12,966 nt of DNA from Chloroflexi bacterium RBG_16_51_16. Lineage in GTDB: Bacteria > Chloroflexota > Anaerolineae > Anaerolineales > Villigracilaceae. Each line of letters opens with the position of its first letter. The first letter of the stretch is position 1. The notes under the pieces were generated by a model, which saw only the letters and a list, made by a program, of their open reading frames with translations, was not told where the DNA came from and did not search any database. Location: positions 1 to 12,966 of the forward strand of contig MGNL01000168.1 of assembly GCA_001796785.1 (NCBI GenBank), read 5' to 3'. Shown in pieces: positions 1 through 6,779 of this stretch. A program made the position numbers and the translations under genes.

Positions 1-1000
1 GACCTACCAGAACTGGAATGACATTCCGCAAAGCTTGCGGCATGATGATGAATGTTGTAGTGTGCAATCCGTTCAATCCCAATGCGTGCGCAGCTTCATA
101 CTGACCAAACGGGATCGCTTGCAATCCGCCCCTTATGTTTTCAGCCTGGTAAGCCGCAGTAAAAAGAATGATGCCTACCATGGCTCGCAGGACGCGATCG
201 ATGGTCATGCCGGTTGGTAGAAACAAGGGCAACATGATCTGGGCCATGAACAAAATGGTCACAAGTGGTACACCTCGGATCAGCTCGATGTATCCGACAC
301 TCACCCAGCGGATTATCGGCAGCTTCGACCGCCGACCGAGGGCCAATAAAATCCCCAGAGGGAATGAGAACAAGATACCCACAACGGTGAGTAGAAAAGT
401 CAGCAATAATCCACCCCACAGGTTGGTAGGCACAACCTGAAACCAACCCGAACCGGGTGTCAACCCACGGACGATCAAGATGACGACCGGAAAATAGATC
501 AACCATAAGTTAATCACTGATCGTTGAATGCGCCTGCCACCCAGCCTGCCCAGCGTAAAACCGATGAGGGCAATAACCATCAGAGCGATTAAATGTCCAT
601 GCGACGAAGTACTCAGCCCCGGGTGAAATCCCAGACCAAGCAAGGAAGCAAGCATCAAGATGCCAACGGTCCGATACCCGTGTATCCATATCCCCCAGGA
701 TAAACCAGCTATCGCAGCCAACAAATGGAGACACAGCCAAACCCGCCAGATTTGATCTAGCGGATATTGTCCAACCATCAACAGGCGCATGTTGACAGTA
801 ACCACATCCCATCGTGCCTGGTTGAAGGTCCAGACCAGGACTGGTTTGGAAATAGTGTAAATTACTGCAACCGCTAGAAGAGTAAGCAGGCTGTTATACC
901 AAGGATTGAACAAGTTCTTGTAAATCCAACCCAGAAGCGTATAACGTTCTGTTGGCGGAGGCAGGATGACACTCGGAGAACTTGTCAATGCCTGAGTCAT
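1..1000 (-). CDS. aapM: General L-amino-acid ABC transporter permease, AapM type (C-terminus cut by window edge)
   Basis: This is the second inner-membrane permease of a polar amino-acid ABC importer, pairing with AapQ to form the channel. The frame is open from the ATG at 1000-998 to the left edge, giving 333 codons without a stop. The N-terminal half is hydrophobic with several membrane segments and a long periplasmic or poorly conserved stretch, as in AapM. The C-terminal half holds the HisM-like core with IELIRGVPLVTILF and an EAA loop (EAAHALGLNG, followed by a PQALR motif) that contacts the ATPase. Its start codon shares one base with the aapQ stop (TGATG), so translation is almost surely coupled to aapQ. 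Only the last membrane segments are missing. The ATPase gene aapP is expected just beyond the edge, which is inference from the usual aapJQMP order. Confidence 0.9.
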   Translation of the reverse strand, partial: MTQALTSSPSVILPPPTERYTLLGWIYKNLFNPWYNSLLTLLAVAVIYTISKPVLVWTFNQARWDVVTVNMRLLMVGQYPLDQIWRVWLCLHLLAAIAGLSWGIWIHGYRTVGILMLASLLGLGFHPGLSTSSHGHLIALMVIALIGFTLGRLGGRRIQRSVINLWLIYFPVVILIVRGLTPGSGWFQVVPTNLWGGLLLTFLLTVVGILFSFPLGILLALGRRSKLPIIRWVSVGYIELIRGVPLVTILFMAQIMLPLFLPTGMTIDRVLRAMVGIILFTAAYQAENIRGGLQAIPFGQYEAAHALGLNGLHTTTFIIMPQALRNVIPVLVG

Positions 1001-2184
1001 CAGCGCTCCACGAACCGAATCCGTGAGTTGTACCAGTTCATGAACAGAGATGTCAGCAAACTGATCAGGAGATAGATCGCCATCACCAAGACGATCACTT
1101 CAACTGCTCTTCCACTCTGATTCAAAACGGTTCCCGAGACCGAGAAAAGGTCGGGGTAGCCAATCGCTACAGCCAGAGATGAATTTTTAGCAAGATTAAG
1201 ATAATGGCTTGTAAGGGGTGGAATGATCACACGCAAAGCCTGCGGAAAAACCACCAGACGCAATACCTGGAAGTTGTTCAAACCAATCGCCCGGGCAGCT
1301 TCGACCTGCCCCTTCGATACAGACTGGAGGCCAGCCCGGACCACATCGGCAATAAATGCAGACGTATAGATCACTAACCCTGCGAGCAGGGCCATGAACT
1401 CCGGGGTTAACTGTCTGCCTCCAGCAATTCGCAATCCCTGAACTGCTGGTTTTTCAAGAATCATCGGGGAGCCAGGAAGCAAAAACCAACCTAATAAGGC
1501 AATGAAGAGAAAAATCAGGAGTGTCCATAACCACGTTAACGGAGCACGGCCAGTACGACGACCAAGTCTAATCAGATAAACGGCTACGAGAGACGATACA
1601 ATAAAATCAAACGCCAGAATGAATAGGAAGGCAGAGTACGTCGATGTTGGAATTCCCCATGGAATGGCGATTCCTCTATTCGTTAGTAACACACCCCCGA
1701 GCACACTGGCTGCCTGGTTGATCCTTGGAAGCTTGAGGAAGATACCGGTATACACAAAGATCAACAGGACAAGCAAAGGAATGTTGCGGAGGAACTCAAT
1801 GTAAGCCCGGGCGAGGATCTGGATGAGCAGATTTCGTGACAGCCTGGACACACCGACCAGAACCCCGATGATCGTCGAAAGGATAATTCCCAAGAAACTG
1901 ACCAGTGCAGTATTCAATAGTCCGACTTGAAAAGCCCGCAAATATGTGGAGCTTCTGTCGAACGAGATCAGGTGTTCTCCAATATCGAATCCTGAGGTGA
2001 GTTTTAAGAATGAAAATCCCAAGCCCAAGCCCACCTGCCGCATGGCAGCCAGCATATTGTTAGTTAAATATCCGAGCAGGGATAACAGAAGGATAAGAAA
2101 GATCACCTGGCTAAAAATACGCAGGAAACGTATATCCCTCCAAATAGGGATCCCAGGTTGAATGAATCTGGTTTTCAAGTTCAT
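1000..2184 (-). CDS. aapQ: General L-amino-acid ABC transporter permease, AapQ type
   Basis: This 394-residue inner-membrane permease subunit belongs to the HisM/GlnP family and has the usual AapQ length. An N-terminal membrane helix (about residues 24-42) is followed by a loop, then a cluster of helices with the family motif EFLRNIPLLVLLIF (130-143). A central segment with extra helices (about 180-240) is characteristic of the long Aap/Bzt permeases. The C-terminal core carries the EAA loop (EAARAIGLNN, 295-304) and VFPQALRVIIPP just after it, the contact site for the ABC ATPase. The gene follows aapJ and overlaps aapM by one base. No Shine-Dalgarno precedes the ATG, which lies 9 bases past the end of a strong hairpin with a U tract. 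Expression may therefore depend on read-through of that hairpin. No earlier in-frame start is better supported. Confidence 0.93.
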   Translation of the reverse strand: MNLKTRFIQPGIPIWRDIRFLRIFSQVIFLILLLSLLGYLTNNMLAAMRQVGLGLGFSFLKLTSGFDIGEHLISFDRSSTYLRAFQVGLLNTALVSFLGIILSTIIGVLVGVSRLSRNLLIQILARAYIEFLRNIPLLVLLIFVYTGIFLKLPRINQAASVLGGVLLTNRGIAIPWGIPTSTYSAFLFILAFDFIVSSLVAVYLIRLGRRTGRAPLTWLWTLLIFLFIALLGWFLLPGSPMILEKPAVQGLRIAGGRQLTPEFMALLAGLVIYTSAFIADVVRAGLQSVSKGQVEAARAIGLNNFQVLRLVVFPQALRVIIPPLTSHYLNLAKNSSLAVAIGYPDLFSVSGTVLNQSGRAVEVIVLVMAIYLLISLLTSLFMNWYNSRIRFVER

Positions 2185-2191
2185 AATAAAA

Positions 2192-2231
2192 AGAATTGGT
2201 CAGGGCAATCCAAGCTGCCCTGACCAATTTT
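2192..2231 (-). terminator. Hairpin with U tract between aapJ and aapQ (partial terminator or mRNA-stabilising stem)
   Basis: The arms 2194-2207 and 2216-2229 are perfectly complementary over 14 bp with an 8-base loop. On the minus strand the stem is followed by CTTTTTATT and then directly by the aapQ ATG. This is the classic form of an intrinsic terminator placed after a binding-protein gene. In many ABC operons such a stem lowers permease expression relative to the binding protein, or protects the aapJ mRNA end. Since no other promoter is evident for aapQ-aapM, partial read-through is the likely mode. Confidence 0.8.
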
Positions 2232-2244
2232 CTTCATGAAACGA

Positions 2245-3363
2245 TTAGCGGAACGGAGGCGAATAAAGCAGACCACCGTCTGTATACAGACTGTTCAATC
2301 CCCTGGGTATGAAGGTAGCCGTACTCTCACCGAGGCTTCGATTGTAGATCTCCGAATAATTACCTACTTGTTTGATCACATTGTAGGCGAAATCATTCGT
2401 CAATCCAAGTTTCAAACCGAGGTCGCCTTCGACACCCAGTAGACGTTTAATTTCGGGATTCACAGCCGTCGCTTTTTGATCGTCGACATTGCTCGCATCC
2501 ACGCCGTATTCTTCCCCGGCGATGGTGGCATAAATCGTCCATTTGACAATGTCTAACCATTGGTCATCTCCGTGACGCACGACCGGTCCAAGCGGCTCCT
2601 TGGATAGGGTCACATCCATGATCACATGATTATCAGGATCGGGCAAGGCACCCTTGGCAACCGACGAAAGCTGCGATTTATCAGAGGTGACTGCGTCACA
2701 CCGACCTTCGCCGTAAGCGCCGTAGGTCGCATTGACATCATCAAATGTCGCGGGTGTGTAGGTGACGCCCTCGACTGCCATCACGTCGGCCAGATTCAGT
2801 TCGGTTGTGGTGCCTTTCTGGACGCAGACCGTACCGCCTTCCAGGTCCGAGAGTGAGTCGAAGCCGTCTGCAGCGCGGACCATGATCCCCTGACCGTCAT
2901 AAAAGGTGGTTACGGTGAAGTTCAAACCGAGTTCGGTGTCACGCACGAGCGACCAGGTTGTGTTGCGCATCAATACATCGATCTCGCTGGTTTGCAAGGC
3001 CGTGAAGCGTTCCTGGGTTGTCAGTGGCCTAAATTCCACCTTGGTAGCATCACCGAAAACTGCCGCAGCAAGCGCCCGGCAGAAATCGGCATCGAACCCG
3101 ACCATCGCACCTGCCGGATCAAGATAGGAAAAGGCGGGCAGTTGACCATTCACACCGCAGATGATGTTCCCCCTGGCTTGAACAGCGGTCAATGTCTCTC
3201 CGAAACCAGGGGCTTGAGCAACCTCAACCTTGACCTGGGGTGTTCCAGCAGGCGCGGTTACTACAACGGTCTGGACGACTGGTTCACCTCCAGCGGGTGC
3301 GCAGGCTGCAACCAGAAGACCTGCTAAAGTTAATGTTGTTAAAACGAGAATTATCTTGCGCAT
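2245..3363 (-). CDS. aapJ: General L-amino-acid ABC transporter substrate-binding lipoprotein, AapJ type
   Basis: This extracytoplasmic solute-binding protein delivers L-amino acids to the AapQM permease. With the chosen start it has 372 residues. The N-terminus (MRKIILVLTT...) is a lipoprotein signal with lipobox LVAAC, Cys21 being the lipidation site. The mature part is a family 3 binding protein with GFDADFCRALAAAVFGD near the start, then RNTTWSLVRD and GLNFT, signatures of the AapJ/BztA group. The start at 3363 is preferred because AGGAGG lies at 3369-3374, 5 bases upstream, and because it places the signal peptide at the very N-terminus. An in-frame GTG at 3414 or ATGs near 3405 would add a charged, non-signal extension of up to 17 residues. 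A promoter-like site lies near 3498-3525, and a hairpin follows the gene. Confidence 0.93.
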   Translation of the reverse strand: MRKIILVLTTLTLAGLLVAACAPAGGEPVVQTVVVTAPAGTPQVKVEVAQAPGFGETLTAVQARGNIICGVNGQLPAFSYLDPAGAMVGFDADFCRALAAAVFGDATKVEFRPLTTQERFTALQTSEIDVLMRNTTWSLVRDTELGLNFTVTTFYDGQGIMVRAADGFDSLSDLEGGTVCVQKGTTTELNLADVMAVEGVTYTPATFDDVNATYGAYGEGRCDAVTSDKSQLSSVAKGALPDPDNHVIMDVTLSKEPLGPVVRHGDDQWLDIVKWTIYATIAGEEYGVDASNVDDQKATAVNPEIKRLLGVEGDLGLKLGLTNDFAYNVIKQVGNYSEIYNRSLGESTATFIPRGLNSLYTDGGLLYSPPFR

Positions 3364-3497
3364 GTACTCCTCCTTCGAGAGTTTCTTAGGATCCGATGGC
3401 ATCATAAAAACCACATGATTAGAATAATCCTTATTTCCTCCTTTCTACACCATTGCCGGGGCGTCTCCTGCTAAAAATCAACGCAGGGTTATTATCA
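3364..3497 (-). promoter_or_regulatory. aapJ 5' leader region with two Shine-Dalgarno-like sites
   Basis: The predicted aapJ leader is roughly 125-130 bases. On the minus strand it holds AGGAGG at 3442-3437 and a second AGGAGG at 3374-3369 that serves the chosen aapJ start. Between them lies a four-codon ORF (MWFL, ATG at 3416-3414), with ATGATG close by in the aapJ frame. The upstream Shine-Dalgarno is about 20 bases from the first ATG, too far for normal use. I recognise no riboswitch family here. Confidence 0.35.
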
Positions 3498-3525
3498 ATA
3501 TTATGGTTTCTTGATATTCTGTCAA
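3498..3525 (-). promoter_or_regulatory. Predicted sigma70-type promoter for aapJQM
   Basis: On the minus strand TTGACA (3525-3520) and TAATAT (3503-3498) are separated by 16 bases. The -35 matches the consensus fully and the -10 at most positions. It lies in the non-coding gap between ybaK and aapJ, pointing towards aapJ, which fits it as the operon promoter. Confidence 0.55.
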
Positions 3526-3581
3526 CGGGAAGGAACATGGATACCTCTCTCCAGAGGACCAGTTCACCTTATTATATGTAT

Positions 3582-3619
3582 AAAAAATCGAATCTGTAAC
3601 CCCACGAAGAACCGATTTT
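3582..3619 (-). terminator. Possible weak terminator after ybaK
   Basis: Just past the ybaK stop on the minus strand, AAAATCG (3619-3613) can pair with CGATTTT (3590-3584), and the right arm merges into a run of six T. The loop of about 22 bases is long and the stem is AT-rich, so formation is uncertain. Placement between ybaK and the aapJ promoter is where a terminator is expected. Confidence 0.3.
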
Positions 3620-3623
3620 AGGA

Positions 3624-4103
3624 TCAGGAAGATCTGGAAATGACCGCGAATTGTGCCTGTGTGATCTCGGCAAGGTCTGCTGGTGCCAGTTCAATGTTTA
3701 AACCCCGCATACCGCCGGAAATAATGATGCGTCCAATTTGCTGGGCATTCGAATCGATCACGACCTGAAAACCTTTGTTGACAAGCGCCAAGGGGGATAT
3801 GCCACCAGCCTGGAGACCGGTCAATTGCTCGGCCTCGCGCTCCGTCGGCAGCCGGACTTTTTTTTCACCCAAGATCTCCGCTAATAGCTTCAAATCGACG
3901 GTATGAGGTCCTGGGATAACGGCCAGAATGGTTTTTTTTGACTTCGCCCTCACGACCACGATCGTTTTATAAACGTAGTCTGGTGATACATCCAGAAACC
4001 GGGCTGCTTCAAGTGCACCCAATTTTGTCGATGGCAGTTCATGCGCGGTATAACTTACACCGCGTGAATCAAGCAGACGGGTGACATTATTAACAGCAGC
4101 CAT
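3624..4103 (-). CDS. ybaK: Cys-tRNA(Pro)/Cys-tRNA(Cys) deacylase, YbaK/EbsC family
   Basis: This 159-residue cytoplasmic protein has the normal length of a free-standing YbaK. The family hydrolyses Cys-tRNA(Pro) formed by mischarging at prolyl-tRNA synthetase. Visible family features are LLDSRGVSYTAHELP at the N-terminus, VYKTIVV with the conserved active-site-region lysine at position 46, VIPG near 63-66, GGISPL (100-105), and SGGMRGLNIEL (129-139) near the C-terminus. The start gives the expected N-terminus. No clear Shine-Dalgarno precedes it, the upstream bases being GATAAGCCAAT. It is divergent from rel and appears to be a single-gene unit. The specificity (Cys-tRNA(Pro) rather than another editing substrate such as that of ProX) is inferred from overall resemblance to YbaK. 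Confidence 0.88.
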   Translation of the reverse strand: MAAVNNVTRLLDSRGVSYTAHELPSTKLGALEAARFLDVSPDYVYKTIVVVRAKSKKTILAVIPGPHTVDLKLLAEILGEKKVRLPTEREAEQLTGLQAGGISPLALVNKGFQVVIDSNAQQIGRIIISGGMRGLNIELAPADLAEITQAQFAVISRSS

Positions 4104-4336
4104 ATTGGCTTATCGATTCCGAATTGATTGGCAGGCGAATGAAATGTCAGAATCTCCAGAAATACATATAAGATGCCCAGTTAAATTGTTGGAATCTATT
4201 GTATCTCGTATAGTCCAACTTCCACCATTTTTCGCACATCGATGAAATTTCTATCCAAGTTGAGTTCGCCGCCATACCACTCGATGGTTGAGACTTAGAA
4301 ATACCTTATCTCACCTGCGTAGTAAAATAAAACCTC
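4104..4336. other. Non-coding gap between divergent ybaK and rel, with possible gene remnant
   Basis: The gap is AT-rich. A promoter-like pair for rel lies at 4186-4214. On the minus strand a frame from just after a TAA (4297-4295) to a TAG (4198-4196) is open for 32 codons and reads like protein (for example TIEWYGGELNLD), yet has no start codon near its beginning. It may be the C-terminal remnant of a lost small gene, or chance. No RNA gene was recognised. Confidence 0.3.
4186..4214 (+). promoter_or_regulatory. Possible promoter for rel
   Basis: TTGTTG (4186-4191) and TATAGT (4209-4214) are 17 bases apart. The -10 matches at five of six positions and the -35 at only three of six. It would give a leader of about 115 bases before the rel start. 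Confidence 0.35.
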
Positions 4337-6574
4337 ATGAAGAGCAAGACCCAGGACGTCCCATTCGATAAATTGATCAACCAGCTACCCGATAATTACA
4401 TCATCGCCGATCGGGAGTTGATCGAGCGCGCCTACCGGGTGGCAGAAGAGGCCCACCGCGGCCAGAAACGCGCAGCCGGTGAACCTTACATTACCCACTG
4501 TCTTGCCGTCGCCAGCATTTTAGCTGACCTGCGCGTGCCACCAGATGTTGTCGTTGCAGGGCTGCTGCACGATACCGTGGAGGATACTGCCGTCACGCTT
4601 GATGACATTCGCCTCGGTTTTGGGGATACCGTGGCGGCCCTGGTAGATGGCGTAACAAAATTAACCAACCTGCCGCGCGTCTCCAGGGGTGATCAGCACA
4701 TAGATGAAGCGGTTACCGGAGGAAATGGCAAAGAAGCGAAAGATACCGAACATCGACCGACATCCTCAAAACGCAGGGAAGAGCTGGTCTCGGAAACACT
4801 GCGTAAGACATTCCTTGCCATGGGAGATGACGTCCGGGTGGTGCTCATTAAACTGGCTGACCGTCTCCATAATATGCGCACCCTGGGTGCGATGCCAGAA
4901 ACGAAGCGCAAACGGATCGCCAAGCAGACCCTGGATATTTTTGCACCACTGGCCAACCGCCTTGGAATCTGGCAGATCAAATGGGAGTTGGAAGACCTGG
5001 CTTTCCGGCATGTCAACCCGGAAAAATACAAGGAGATCGCTGAACAGCTCTCGGAACGCAGACCTGACCGGGAAGCGCAGATCGAATCGATCAAATCCAA
5101 GTTGACCAATCTGCTCGAAGAGAACAACATCCATGCCGTCGAAATCAGCGGCAGGCCGAAGCATATTTACTCGATCTTTACCAAAATGTCGAAGAAGGGC
5201 AAGCCGTTCGACCTTGTGCGAGATGTTCGTGCGGTACGCATTCTGGTTCCGGACGTACCCTCCTGCTATGCAGCCCTGGGAGTCATACACACAACCTGGC
5301 GGCCCATTCCCGGCGAGTTCGATGACTACATTGCCGCGCCCAAGGATAATTTTTACCAGTCCCTGCATACGGCCGTGATCTATGATGATAAACGCCCGCT
5401 CGAAGTGCAGATCAGGACATTAGAGATGCACCAGAACGCTGAATACGGCATCGCGGCTCACTGGCGCTATAAGGAAGGGGCCAAGCCAGGGGATAAAACT
5501 TACGAACAGCGTATCAAGTGGCTGCGGAATATGATGGAATGGCGCTCGGATGTGAGCGATGCGCAGGAATTCGTCGAGTCTATGAGAACCGACGTTTTCC
5601 AGGATCGGGTCTACGTATTCACCCCCCGCGGCGATATCATCGATCTCCCCGCCGGATCCACCCCGATCGACTTTGCCTACCACGTACATACCGATATCGG
5701 TCACCGCTGCCGCGGCGCTCGAATCAATGGAAAACTCGTACCTCTTTATCAGGAATTAAAGACCGGCAACCAGGTCGAGATCCTTACGGCAAAACGAGGT
5801 GGTCCGAGCCGGGACTGGCTTAATCCCAACCTTGGCCTGGTTAAAACCCAGCGGGCGCGCTCCAAAATCCGGGTATGGTTCACGAAACAGGAAGATGAAC
5901 AAAATCTCACCCAGGGAAGGGCGAGCCTCGAACGCGAGATGGAACGCCTCGGTATTCCAGAGATCAATTTTGAAAAAATGGCCCGCGAGCTCGGTCTCAA
6001 AATCCCGGATGAGCTGTTCATCGCGCTCGGTAACGGAGACCTCTCTGTCGGAAAGGTGATCAAGCAATACTCAGAGAGCGATGAGAGCAAGGATATCTTA
6101 AATGTCGGACCGGCAACCACCGAATCTACTAGTACAGATGTCATCGATGTTGTCGGTCTCAAGGGCATGTTCTCCAATATGGCGCGCTGTTGCAACCCCA
6201 TGCCGGGCGACCAGATTGTGGGTTACATTACCCGGGGCCGCGGCGCGACAATCCATCGCCAGGATTGCCCCAACATTCTGCGCCTAAAAGATAAAGAACG
6301 GCTGCTTCAAGTCGGTTGGGGCAAGGTTGAGCGAACTTTTCCAATACCGATTCAGATCAAGGCGTATGACCGCCAGGGGTTAATGAACGACATCTCTGGT
6401 CTTCTCGACAATGAAGGCATTAACATCGTTGATGTCGGGGTTAATGTGAATCGCAGCCTGGCGGACCTCAGGCTGGTTGTGGAAGTACGCGACCTGGAGC
6501 AGCTAAGCCGGATCCTAAGCCGAATTGAAAATCTACCCAACGTTCTTGAAGCCCACCGGCTTAAGCCGGGTTGA
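4337..6574 (+). CDS. rel: Bifunctional (p)ppGpp synthetase/hydrolase, long RSH (Rel)
   Basis: This 745-residue cytoplasmic enzyme makes and degrades the stringent-response alarmone ppGpp. It has the full long-RSH layout. The HD hydrolase domain (about 25-225) keeps its metal and catalytic residues: R45, H54, H78-D79, E82-D83, D175 and N179. An extra segment of about 25 residues sits at roughly 114-145. The synthetase domain (about 240-380) has GRPKHIYSI (272-280), RDVRAVRIL, YQSLHT (340-345) and EVQIRT. The TGS domain starts near 420 (VYVFTPRGDIIDLPAGSTPIDFAYHVH). A helical region and Cys-containing segment (ARCCNPMPGDQIVGY, 616-630) follow, and an ACT domain ends the protein (about 668-745). 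The synthetase has EFDD (327-330), the EXDD motif of monofunctional RelA, instead of RXKD. No clear Shine-Dalgarno precedes the ATG. Confidence 0.96.
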   Translation: MKSKTQDVPFDKLINQLPDNYIIADRELIERAYRVAEEAHRGQKRAAGEPYITHCLAVASILADLRVPPDVVVAGLLHDTVEDTAVTLDDIRLGFGDTVAALVDGVTKLTNLPRVSRGDQHIDEAVTGGNGKEAKDTEHRPTSSKRREELVSETLRKTFLAMGDDVRVVLIKLADRLHNMRTLGAMPETKRKRIAKQTLDIFAPLANRLGIWQIKWELEDLAFRHVNPEKYKEIAEQLSERRPDREAQIESIKSKLTNLLEENNIHAVEISGRPKHIYSIFTKMSKKGKPFDLVRDVRAVRILVPDVPSCYAALGVIHTTWRPIPGEFDDYIAAPKDNFYQSLHTAVIYDDKRPLEVQIRTLEMHQNAEYGIAAHWRYKEGAKPGDKTYEQRIKWLRNMMEWRSDVSDAQEFVESMRTDVFQDRVYVFTPRGDIIDLPAGSTPIDFAYHVHTDIGHRCRGARINGKLVPLYQELKTGNQVEILTAKRGGPSRDWLNPNLGLVKTQRARSKIRVWFTKQEDEQNLTQGRASLEREMERLGIPEINFEKMARELGLKIPDELFIALGNGDLSVGKVIKQYSESDESKDILNVGPATTESTSTDVIDVVGLKGMFSNMARCCNPMPGDQIVGYITRGRGATIHRQDCPNILRLKDKERLLQVGWGKVERTFPIPIQIKAYDRQGLMNDISGLLDNEGINIVDVGVNVNRSLADLRLVVEVRDLEQLSRILSRIENLPNVLEAHRLKPG
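6556..6569 (+). repeat. Small GC-rich hairpin at the rel stop codon
   Basis: CCGGC TTAA GCCGG forms a 5-bp stem with a TTAA loop, ending three bases before the rel TGA. There is no proper T run after it, so it is a weak terminator candidate at best. It may be only coding sequence for the last residues. Confidence 0.25.
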
Positions 6575-6699
6575 TTGGAAATCATTTCCATTCTATTATC
6601 AGAACTCGCCCCTGAATTCTCGATCTGGTACTAAACAATATTTATATCCAATGATCGCTGAGTTTGAGCCGGGATCAGACAATCTTACAATTTGTCAAA

Positions 6700-6708
6700 T
6701 GGTATAAT
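6700..6708 (+). promoter_or_regulatory. Extended -10 promoter for moeA
   Basis: TGGTATAAT is a perfect TATAAT (6703-6708) with the TGn extension. No good -35 lies at 16-18 bases, which an extended -10 can tolerate. It would start transcription near 6714, about 65 bases ahead of the moeA ATG. The rest of the rel-moeA gap (6575-6699) holds only a short GGAAA/TTTCC stem near 6576 and nothing else I can name. Confidence 0.5.
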
Positions 6709-6779
6709 CTCGCCGCTTGAGCCGCCGCCGATTACGCCTCACCGGGAAGCAAGCCTGACAATCTGAATTCCCAACCGTC

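Noticed and set aside
141..812. Two minus-strand frames of 121 and 100 codons at the left end
   Set aside because: They are out of frame with the aapM permease, which is open from 1000 to the window edge and carries the EAA loop.
3364..3414. An N-terminal extension of AapJ from a GTG at 3414
   Set aside because: The extension is charged and would bury the lipoprotein signal; the ATG at 3363 has a perfect Shine-Dalgarno.
4766..5368. A 200-codon open frame on the minus strand
   Set aside because: It lies wholly antisense to the rel synthetase and hydrolase coding region, has no recognisable domain, and the plus-strand frame is an unmistakable Rel.
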